Source of the DNA: Pelagophyceae sp. CCMP2097
Lineage: Eukaryota > Sar > Pelagophyceae
Length of the DNA stretch: 33,119 nt
Direction of reading: 5' to 3'
NCBI GenBank assembly: GCA_026770575.1
Contig: MU657175.1
Span: 389,346-422,464, forward strand
Both the position numbers and the translations under genes were made by a program. Of this stretch, positions 1 through 8,680 are shown in pieces. The notes under the pieces were generated by a model that saw only the letters and a program-made list of their open reading frames with translations, made no database searches and had not been told where the DNA came from. Every line of letters starts with the position of its first letter. Position 1 is the stretch's first letter.

Positions 1-45
1 GAGGTCGAGCAGGAGCCTCATTGGAATCATCATAGAAGAAGTTTT

Positions 46-76
46 TGGTCACAGGTTCGAATCTGGTCGGCCGCAA
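46..76 (+). other. tRNA/SINE-like 3' half with Pol III B-box
   Basis: Bases 54-64 match the RNA polymerase III internal B-box consensus GGTTCGANTCC at 10 of 11 positions, and the stretch from about base 46 resembles the variable loop and T-arm of an elongator tRNA. Bases 3-10 resemble the end of a D-arm. The T-stem has a mismatch and no good anticodon stem can be drawn, and an A-rich tail follows. This fits a tRNA pseudogene or a tRNA-derived SINE truncated by the window edge better than a working tRNA. Confidence 0.3.
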
Positions 77-436
77 AAAAAGAAAAAATAATTAGCTCAA
101 TAAGAAATAAAATAATAAAAATAAAGATAAGGAGGATTTGAAAGTTCAGCGATTAGTTAAATAATTTCAATTATTTACGTGGGCATTGCAATGGGATTTG
201 GCTGTATCCTTCGGGTCCTCCGTGTGCCTCCGGCGCGCTCTTGTAATTAGCGATAAACGTCATCTGCAGACATTTGGGCGCTTCTAGCAAAACGGTAATT
301 CCATTACTATCTTAACCCCAGGTCCGCCGAGCTCGAAAATGGAAAAAGTGGCCCACGCACTGAGACGCCGTTAATGTCCGCCAAAGCGAGTGAAAATGGT
401 CGCAATGACGAAAACGACCATTTTAAAATCGCCTCC

Positions 437-462
437 AAAGAACGTTCCTCGGAACGTTCTTT
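437..462. repeat. Perfect 12-bp inverted repeat (hairpin)
   Basis: AAAGAACGTTCC (437-448) and GGAACGTTCTTT (451-462) are exact reverse complements separated by two bases. It lies about 235 bp beyond the stop of the minus-strand repeat protein, so it could be a 3' untranslated structure, or a dyad binding site. The function is not known from sequence. Confidence 0.6.
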
Positions 463-696
463 TAGCAGGTACAGACCTTCAAATCCTTGGGGTTAGCCCC
501 TACGGGGCCCTTACCGACGAAGGTGCGACCGCCCGGCGCTGGAGCACGGCGACCGCGACAATTGTCCGGCATATCGCCACCCGGAGGTGCCGGCACCGCC
601 CGGAGGTGCCCGCCCGGGCAGGCAGTCGGTAGCGGCGTCGGCCGAAGAAGACGGACGCAGTCGGGTCGTCAGCCTTAAGAACCGGTCGTCAGGCCG

Positions 697-3456
697 TCAG
701 CCGAAAACCCTCTCGACCGCGGCCGTCTCGGTCACGGCCTCGACGAGGTGCGGCGCTTTGACGGCCTCGACCAAGTGCGGCGCTTTGACACTCGCCGTAG
801 AGAAAGCGTTGAGGAGCGTATCGAGTTGCGATTTTTCTAAGTCCCTCTTCACTACCATGTCTGCGACGGCGTCGACGAGCTCGGGCGCCCAGACGCCCGC
901 GGCCGAGAGCGCCGCGGCGATGGTGATGAAATCCGCATCCGAAAAACGTGCAACTTTGTCCTGCGCCGCCTGCGCCACAGCGCGGTACAGCGCGGGGGCC
1001 TTGACGCTCGCGCTTGAAAAGGCCCATGCGAGGCGGGAGAGGTCTTTTGGTTGGAAGGCCGAGATCTTTGGCAATGCAGCTTTCGCGATGGCGCCGTAGA
1101 GCTGCGGCGCATCAACGCCCGCCGACGAAAAGGACCAGGCGAGAGAGGCTTGGCTTTCAGGAGAGCAATCTCCCATCTTCGCCGTCGCCTGACCAGCCAC
1201 GGCCTTGAACAGCTGCGGCGCTGAAACGCCCGCGGTGGCGAAGGCTTGGATTGTTGTGGCGAGCGACTTGGGGCTATAAGTGCCGATCTTGCGGCGCGCC
1301 TGTTTAGCAAAGGCGTCGAAGAGTGGTTCGCTTTGAGCGCCGTGCTTTGAAAAGGCGCGGATCGTGCTCGCGAGTTCCTTTGGCTTGAAGCGCACGACGT
1401 TGAGCGTCGCTTGCGTCGCTATAGATTCGAAGAGCAAGGGCGCCGCGACGCCGGCGGTGGAAAAGGCGCGCGCTAAAGCCGAGAGTTCTTGTGGGGAGAA
1501 GAATGCGATTTGCTTGACGGACTCTGACGCTAAAGCGTTGAAGAGCGCCGGCGCAGGGAAGTTCGCCTTGCCAAAGGCCCAGGATGTATTCGCCTAAAGC
1601 GGCCGTCGCTCCGGCGGCGTCCATCGGGAACCGGCTCGACGAGGCGCCGATTTCGGACGAGAAGGATGGGATTCCCGACGGTTCAACGGGCCGAGTTTGC
1701 GCCGTTCAACGGGCCGAGTTTGCGCCGTTCAACGGGCCGAGTTTGCGACGCTGCCATTCGCGAGGTTCTGCGTGTCGAACCCGGATATCTTCATCTCCGC
1801 CTCTGCCGCGAGTGCGTGGAAGAGTTCGGGCGCCTTGGCATTCGCCGTGGCATAAGCCCAGGCGATGTTGGCGAGGTTCTGAGGCGCAAAGGATTGCATC
1901 ACGTTCACAGCGTGTTCGGCCACTTGCTGAAAAAAAGCCCGGGCTTTGAAGCGCGCCGTCGCAAAGGCCCAGACCATCATCGCCAACTCGGCCGGCTTGA
2001 AGTCTTGCAGTTTCACCGGCGCCGCTTCGGCGACAGCCTGGAAGAGCGCCGGGGCGGGGACCCGCGCCTTCGCAAATGCCCAAACAGTATTCGCCAGCGC
2101 TTGAGCGCCGTACTCCGAGATGTTCTTCGAAGCCTCTAAAGCGACGGCCTCGAGGAGGGCGGGCGAGATGCAGCGAGCCGCCGAAAATGACCAGGCTAAG
2201 GACGCCACGTCTTTTGGCTCGAAATCAACCATCTTCCGAGACGCTGCCGCCGCCAAGGCGTCGAAGAGTTGCGGGGCGTCGACTCGCGCGGTGGAAAACG
2301 CCCAGGCCACGTGGGCGAGGTGCCGTGGGGCGAAGTCGCCGAGGCGGCAAGGCGCCGTCAGAGCCACCTATAACGCCCTCTCGCAAAGCGGCCCGCAATC
2401 AAAGCTCGCATCGAGGGCAACTCACGGCGTCGAAGATTGCATCTGCGCCCGAGAGGCCCGCCTCGAGCGGCCCAGCGGACGCACAAGCGCGGCAGACAGA
2501 TGCCACCTCGCTCGGACGCCACTCGGAGACGCCGTCGGCTGCCACCGCGAGGATGTCTTTGAGGAGCGCCGCGTGGCTCTGCGAGAGCGCACTGTTGCCG
2601 AGGCAGCCGAACTCTGCGAGGCGTCGAAGAGTCGTGGCGACGTTGACCGGAGTAAAGTCTTCGCCGCGCGTTTCATAAATGTCGAAGACGGCCGCCGCTG
2701 ACGCGCAGTCGACGATCCGCTTGTTCAAAGCAAACGGCTCGCCGCGCAGCCGAGAGCGTTCGCCGTCTCGTTTTCGCCTCGCGCTGCCCGCGGCGCGCGG
2801 GGGAGCCTCGTCGCGCACATCACTTGCGGTCGGCGCCCGGTCGAGCGCCGCTTGCGCGCGCGCGTCTCGCACGTCTTGGATCCACGCGTCCGCAGCGGCC
2901 GCCGCCTTTTCGGGCGCGGAGTCGTCCTCGCCCAGAAAGCCCTCGCGGCCCTCGTCGTCGTCGGCGTCGCTCGCGCCGTCGCCATAGTCGCTCGCGCCGT
3001 CGTCGTCGTCGTCGTCGTCACCGTAGTCGTAGCCGTCCGAGTCGAGCGATGCGGACACGTCGAAGCCGACGTAGGAGCGGTCCTACGGAGAGTGCCGTCC
3101 GGGGTTGCAGCTTCTGGGAGCGGCAGCTTCTGGGAGCGGCAGCTTCTGGGAGCGCAGCCTCTGGAAGGCGCAGCCTCTGGGAGGTGCAGCTACTGCGAGG
3201 CGTAGTCTCTGCGAGGCGCAGCCTCTTGAAGGCGTAGTCTCTGCGAGCGCCAGCCAGTTGAGACGCCGCCGAGGCGCACAGAGCTGCCGCCGCGCTGCGC
3301 CGGCCAGCTGCCGAACGTCCGCCGCTGCGGCGCGCGCGGTGGCGGCTGGGTTGGGCGGCCGCCGCGGTCGCTTAGACGCGGCGCGCGCGGCGCGTTGGGC
3401 GGCACACAGGCCGGCAAGAGGCGGCGCGGCAGGAGACGGCCCAGCCGCTGCAGCAT
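697..3456 (-). CDS. OPR/FAST-like helical-repeat organelle RNA-binding protein
   Basis: Four-exon model: 3456-3280, 3082-2426, 2367-1762, 1593-697 (778 residues). Exon 1 (ATG at 3456) begins with a mitochondrial/plastid-type presequence, MLQRLGRLLPRRLLPAC. An acidic Asp-rich stretch follows (exon 2), then at least a dozen repeats of 36-38 residues with the core LAWAFSxAxVxAPxLF. The pattern is that of octotricopeptide/FAST-like alpha-helical repeat proteins, which bind organelle RNA and act in its processing or translation; no C-terminal RAP domain is evident. Intron 2 (2368-2425, 58 bp) is a clean GTGAGT...TAG intron. Intron 3 is either GC-AG (1594-1761, keeps the repeat period exactly) or GT-AG (1594-1749); both keep frame. 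Near the C-terminus KAPHLVEAV is repeated, from a 27-bp tandem duplication. The target RNA is unknown. Confidence 0.8.
1681..1749. repeat. Three tandem copies of a 23-bp unit in an intron
   Basis: The 23-bp unit beginning GTTCAACGGGCCGAGTTTGC occurs three times without gaps (1681-1703, 1704-1726, 1727-1749). It lies inside intron 3 of the helical-repeat gene, next to the donor side. The copies differ only at the last two bases. Confidence 0.9.
3105..3255. repeat. Degenerate 15-16-bp minisatellite in intron 1
   Basis: About nine head-to-tail copies of a 15-16-bp unit like GCAGCTTCTGGGAGCG, the first three nearly identical and the rest diverged (GCAGCCTCTGGAAGG and similar). The array sits inside the inferred 197-bp first intron (3083-3279) of the minus-strand helical-repeat gene. 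On the plus strand it creates spurious open frames. Confidence 0.85.
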
Positions 3457-3709
3457 GGCGCTCCGACCTCACCGGCCACGCGCGGGCGGCGCGCAACCGA
3501 CGGCGGCGCGCTGCGGCGGCCGCATCAGCGCGGCGGCGTCGTCGCCAGGAGTTTTCGAAAAGATCCGGGTTTTCCAAACCAGAATCGCCGACCTCTAGGT
3601 TATGGTTTCCATTTTACCCTCGCGCCTCCGCGCGGCCCAGGGAGTTGCGGGCCGCGGTCAGGGGGTTGGGGGGGACTGCACTTCTTTGTGCAGGCCGAAG
3701 AAGAAAAAA
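3457..3709. promoter_or_regulatory. Divergent promoter region, repeat protein / CNBD protein
   Basis: The start codons of the minus-strand gene (3456) and plus-strand gene (3710) are 253 bp apart, so this spacer must hold both 5' untranslated regions and promoters. No TATA box is obvious. The plus-strand ATG has A at -3 and follows an A-rich run. Confidence 0.45.
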
Positions 3710-6700
3710 ATGAGTGTGAAACGATTCGGTGATCGTGAGGACGTGCCGTGTTCCAAGGCTCGGACCGGCGGCCCCCACCGCCCGGGCCCGATGGTCGCGC
3801 CCGCGCGTGCGGGGCCCGCGGCGGCGGCCTTCGGGGGAGCAGCGCCGGCTTCTGGTGGCGCCGGCGCGCCCGCGGCGCCGGCGGCGCTGGAACGAGCGTC
3901 CGCGGGAAGTTCGGGAACGCTGCCGAAGATGCCCCTGGGACCGCTGCCGGAGACGCCGGAGGACGGCTCCCCGCACCCGGACGGCGCCCCGCCCAACGCG
4001 GCGCTCCTGGCGCTCGGCGCGGCGCTGCTGGCTCCACGGGGCGCGGGCCTCCGCCTCGCGCAGCACCGCGTGCGGCCGCCGCCAACGTCGGGCGCCTCTA
4101 CAACGTCGGGCGCCTCGACGCCGTCGGGCCCGCTGTCGCCGGCGACGCCGGGGCCGCTGTCGCCGCTGTCGCCGGACTCCGGCGACGGCCCTACCACGGC
4201 GTCGGGTTCGGCCGCGGCGTTGGTTTCGGCGCCGAGCCCGGCCGATGAGCCCACCTCCGCGGCGCGGTCGAGCATGCGCGGCGCCGTGGGCGCGGTGCGG
4301 GCGATTGGCCTGGCGAGGCGCGCGACGGGAAATCTGCAACGCGAGCTCGCTGGGCGAGCGGAGCGCGTCCGCGCAGTCCTCGCGCTCCGCGAATTGCTCC
4401 GCGCGCACTTCGCCGCGTCTCGTGCACGCGGGGTTGGACGCGCCGAAGGAGCACCCCATGAAATGCCGCGACACGCCACGAAAGGCCGCGAAAACCCGCA
4501 GGCCCGCCGAAGCGCGCAACGTGAAGGCCGTGCTGCGCGCGCTCAAAGTCGCGGCGCCGGAGCTCGCCCTCGACCTGCCGGCGGCGGCGCGGCGGCGCGT
4601 CGCCGCCGCGGTGTCGCACAAGCAATTCTCAAACGGCGGCCTCGCAAAACATCAGTGCCTTTTTAGCACGCGCTTGCAACCGGCTTGGGGCTCGTTTTCC
4701 GCGGGCCGCGTTCTTTGGCGGAGGAGGCTTTGCAGGGGCCCTGGGCAGTGCTCGCGGTCTCCGGGTGCTCCCCCGGGTACGCCACGCTGAGTCTGCTGAT
4801 CAGGTCTTTCGGGAAGGTGCAACACCAGATGGCTTCTATACGCTCGTCGTCGGTGCCGTCTCCATTTACAAACTCGTGGAAGTCCAAGATGACGCCACCG
4901 TCGCTCCCGACGGCGCCGCCGAGGGAGCCGCCCCCACTGTGCCGGCGCCGGGGATTCCGCCGGGGACTCCGGCTCAAGTCCCCGGCGCGCCACCGCCCAG
5001 CCTGAGGCGGCCCTCGCGGAGCCTGGTGCAGCAGCCGGTGGTGTACTACGCCGACGAGGCCGCGCGCGAGAAAGCGTCGAAACAACCAAAAGTGTCCTTT
5101 TGGAAAAGTCGAAGGGACAAATTGCGGGGTCGCCCTTTGCGGGGTCTCGGGGTCGCCTCGCCGTCGCACGCCTTGAACAACGTAGGCTTGGCCCCCGCAT
5201 CGTCTCGTTGATCGAAGGGGCTTCCTTCGGGTCCTTCGCTTTCTCCCGAAGCGGCAAGGAGCTTCGGCGGACGGCTTCCGTCGTCGCGGACGCTTGCGTC
5301 CAAGTCGACGCGGAAGACGACGAGTCCGGGGTGGTTCATTTGATTCTTGTGCCCAATAAAGTCTTCATCATGGACATCTCTCAGAGCGCCGACGCCTCGC
5401 TCCAGTTGAAAATCGGACTGCCTCGAGCTGCGCCTCGAAAGAAAGGGCCGAAAACGAAAAAGGCGGCGCAGAGGCCGTACGGGCCTAGGGGGCTTTTTCG
5501 GCTCCGCTTTTTGGATTTCATCTGCGCCTCGGCGAGACGTCGTCGTAGGCTCGAGCGGTGCCTCGTCTTTGAATCTTTGGGTCTCGAGGCCATTTATGCT
5601 TTGGCGAGGGAGATGGTCATCACCACGTACGACGCGGAGAGGGCCGTCGTCCGAGAGGGCGAGCCGATGCACCATTTGCTCATGATCGCCTCGGGCGAGG
5701 TGCGATGGAAGCGGGTGCGCTCGTCTTCTTCGAGTTGATGAGGTGAAACTCAACTAGGTAAAAGTCTTCATCGCACACCAAGTCGATGAGTACACGACTC
5801 TCTCCTTGGAAGTCGCCAGACTCCCAAAAGGTGACGTCTTCGGCCTCGTCGAGGCGCACCGCAGACTCCCGCACTTTAGAGCCTCGGTAAGAAGCGGCAG
5901 GGGCGGGATTCGACTGGTGACAAGGTGCAAACGCGTAGGTGACTACAGTACGGGATGGCACGCGCGTGGCCTCCATCCCCGTCGAGGCGTTCCGCCGCGC
6001 TCTATCGCACGACGCGTCCGCCGCGGAAATCGTGCGCAGGCTGGCGGCGAATCGGGAGAGCTGGGAGGGCCTTCGAATCGAGTGCGCAAATAAGTATAGA
6101 CACGTTGCACCACAAGTGAGTCTGCCATCTGCGTGGGGTTCGGAGGGCGCACGCGTCACCCGTCGCCGCGCGAGGCTTTGACGGTGGCCATGACGGGCGC
6201 GGCACGGTACCTCGCCGAGCCGCCGTCGCTGTTGCCGGCGGCGCGCGCGAGAAAGTGCGTCTCTGGGTCTGCTTGAAAGGAGACGATGCCCCTCGTGGTC
6301 GAAATGAGAAGTGGCCCCTGAGCGTCGAAATGAGAAGTGGCCCTCTCGGAGACATGGACCTCTAGGTACGACGCCTTGTTCGTCCGCGTCCTAGAGCAAA
6401 AGCGAGTCGCAGAGGCCACCGTCGCAGAGGCGGGCCTCGCCTGGCGCCTCGGCCGAGCGGCGAGAGCGAGAGCCTGCCTCGAGCGCGCCGAGATTGTATA
6501 AAGCGGCGCCCGCACGCTCCAAAGGAGAAGGGCAGCCCGCCGCGGGGGCGATGCGTGCCAGAGGCCCCGCGGCGTGCCGTGGATTGCGCCAGTGTGTGCC
6601 AGAGGCCCCGCGGCGTGCCGTCGAGCGCCGGCTGCCGAGGGGCGCCGGTTGCCTCGGGGCATGGGTTGCCTCGGGGCATGGGTTGCCTCGCGCGGCATTT

Positions 6701-8010
6701 CGCCAGAGGCTTTCCCTTAGGTGACTGGCGACGCGATCGCAATGTCGAACAAGCTCCGGTCCGAGTTCTCGCAGTCCGCGCGGCTCGCCGACGTCGTCGC
6801 CGCGTTGGTCGAGAGGCAGGATCGAGTCCGAGAAAGGCTCTACGCGCTTGACTTGTTAACTCAAGACGAGCAGGTCCGAGACATCGACGACCCGGACTCC
6901 GCCCGCCCCGCAAAGCCGCCCTTCCTGGGCGCGAGGTTGAGCGGCGCGGCGGCGAAAGTGGTTTCGTTCCGCGGCGGTTCAGACGGCTCAAAACCCGCTC
7001 TGAACTCTGCCCAGGGCTCGGCCACGCCGCTGCAGCCGCGGCCGCCCGCAAAAGGCAGTGCGAACAAGGCCGCACTGCGAAGGGCGCCATCCTTTGGCCG
7101 AGCCATGTCCTTTGGGAGAGGCACTTGCATGTTCGATGACGCGGAAGAGGCCTCTTCCGCACCCGCCGATGAAACGTCGCAACTCGACGAGCTTTTGAGG
7201 CTGCACCGCAGAGGTCGGAGCGAAAACGGGCGTTTAGACGTGTCGCAAAGGTTCCAACTGTCGCAAAACGTCGCGAAACTCGTCGGCCCTCCAGCTCAAT
7301 CCGAGCCTACGGCGGCCAAGTCGTTGTGGGGTCTCGAAGTTGCTTTACGCGAGGCGGACGCGCCTGCCTGGTTCGAGCATGACCGACAACTCCGCCACAC
7401 CAACGACGGCGCCGCCGCAACCCTCCTCGGCGCGGCGGCGCGGCGCGTGCGCGGCATGCCCACGGTTTTAGTCGCCGCTTTAGACGCGGGATTGCGCAAC
7501 TTTGTACGGTCCACGTTTGAGCGGGTGGGGTGCTTGGTGGACCAAGAGACCCGAGCTACTCTCGCAAACGCTCGGATGCGCACCCACGACTACGACGTCG
7601 TCGTCTTCGGCCAACGCCTCGCTAAACGCATGACCGGACTCGCTGCGGCGCGACGGCATCGAAATGCACAAGCGGCCGCCGGTTTCAAACCAGACGCCGA
7701 CACCACCGGCCCTCAGCAGCCCTGCTGGCCGACGCTTTCGGCTGGCGAGGCCACCGGCGCGCACCGGCGGCCCACGGCCATGTGCGTCTTGATGGAAGGG
7801 CCGCCGTCCGCGGTCCAGGCGGACGAGGCGCGGCGGCTGGGCGTCGTCCTTTTAGAACCGCCGTGTACCGTCTCCCAGCTCCTCGCCGTCTCGCCGCACT
7901 TCGACTACCACATTCAGCTCCTCGACGCCGAGCGCGCAGAGGCGAATAGGCCACCTACGCCAGAGGCCGTCGAGCCGCCGAGGGCTTATGGCTTTGATCC
8001 CTTTAGCTAA
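3710..8010 (+). CDS. Dual cyclic-nucleotide-binding protein with degenerate receiver domain
   Basis: Nine-exon model: 3710-4421, 4513-4643, 4804-5075, 5186-5714, 5758-5886, 5939-6093, 6366-6495, 6721-8010 plus a less certain join at 4422-4512 and 5076-5185; total about 1115 residues. The N-terminal third is Ala/Pro/Gly-rich. CNBD 1 reads FSNGG-L, VFREGATPDGFYTLV, then after a low-complexity insert GASFGSFAFS and RRTASVVA. CNBD 2 has VVREGEPMHHLLMIASGEV, KGDVFGLVEA, FRASV and RVASIPVEAF. Both phosphate-binding cassettes lack the usual Glu after FG, though the Arg-Ala/Thr part remains. A helical linker (6366-6900) leads to a Rossmann-like segment near residues 930-1090 (PTVLVAALD, YDVVVFGQ, LGVVLLEPP) shaped like a response-regulator receiver, but lacking the acidic pair, phospho-acceptor Asp and Lys. 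It resembles neither PKA regulatory subunits nor channels. Likely a cyclic-nucleotide sensing scaffold; partner unknown. Confidence 0.75.
6298..6344. repeat. Two copies of a 21-bp repeat in an intron
   Basis: GTCGAAATGAGAAGTGGCCC occurs at 6298 and again at 6324, inside the 272-bp intron 6094-6365 of the CNBD gene, just upstream of the acceptor. Confidence 0.85.
6555..6697. repeat. Two nested tandem repeats in one intron
   Basis: Inside intron 6496-6720 of the CNBD gene a 26-bp unit starting GTGCCAGAGGCCCCGCGG is present at 6555 and 6596, and a 17-bp unit starting GGTTGCCTCGGGGCAT is present three times from 6647. The two unit types are unrelated. Confidence 0.85.
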
Positions 8011-8680
8011 CCTCTCGGCCATAGTCCCTTGTCGATCCCTTTCTCGGGCGGCACGCGAGTCCCCGCGCGACGCCGCGCGCGGATCCCGACGATAGACCCA
8101 CCCCAGATCCAGACGGCCCGTGGCGTCGACGACGCGACTTGACGCCCGGCATCGAGCGCGGGCCGCCGAGATTTACACGCGCGCCGAATCCTGACCCGGG
8201 CTTCCAAGTTCGACGTCGGACCCGGCCGCATCCGGCGTCGGTCCCGTCGGCCCCGCGGAGAGGCACCCCATGCGCCTCAGCCGCTCGAGACAAAGCAATC
8301 CTGCGCGTCTCCCGAGACATGCGAGTCCCTCGAGACGGGTGTAAGAGCGTCCCACGTCGACGTTGTACGAACGATGCGATCCCTTGGCGCGCCGGAGCGC
8401 ACCAAAGCATCCGAAAGTGAAAGGGTAACAACCGACGGCGGCTCCTGGGCGGATGCTCGCATCGTCGGTGCAGTCCACCGAGCGCCCCTCTCGAGCTCTC
8501 GTCGCAGAGGCACTGCGGCCATCAAAGCTCGACCCAAGGGTTGGTTGAAGCATGTTGAGTTTGCGCAAAAGAAGGCGCCAAACTCCTCGGGTATCGCCGA
8601 CTTGGTTCAACGTTTAAGCGGAAAACGATTGTTTTCACGACACAGTCGCCCTGGAGCCCGGTTTCGAAGCAACCGGGTCG
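8011..8680. other. Intergenic spacer between CNBD and CK1 genes
   Basis: 670 bp between the stop of the CNBD gene and the chosen CK1 start. Open frames here on both strands have biased, repetitive composition and no recognisable domain. It should contain the 3' region of the upstream gene and the CK1 promoter; no specific motif could be picked out. Confidence 0.4.

Larger units (their letters stand above)
1..696. other. Non-coding left flank of the repeat-protein gene
   Basis: No convincing coding exon is seen. Bases about 70-180 are A/T-rich low complexity (A runs and AATAAA-like words), in contrast with the GC-rich genes. It holds a tRNA/SINE-like B-box near base 54 and a perfect 12-bp hairpin at 437-462, described separately. 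The gene to the right is on the minus strand and stops at 697, so bases 437-696 are most likely its 3' untranslated and downstream region. Small open frames around 390-680 look like GC-driven chance frames. Confidence 0.5.

Noticed and set aside
46..76. A functional elongator tRNA-Met
   Set aside because: A CAT triplet sits near the expected anticodon, but neither the anticodon stem nor a clean T-stem pairs, and the 5' part is outside the window.
3614..4621. 335-codon Arg/Ala-rich minus frame opposite the CNBD gene
   Set aside because: High GC makes stops rare on both strands; composition is arginine-dominated and the plus strand frame leads in phase into a recognisable CNBD.
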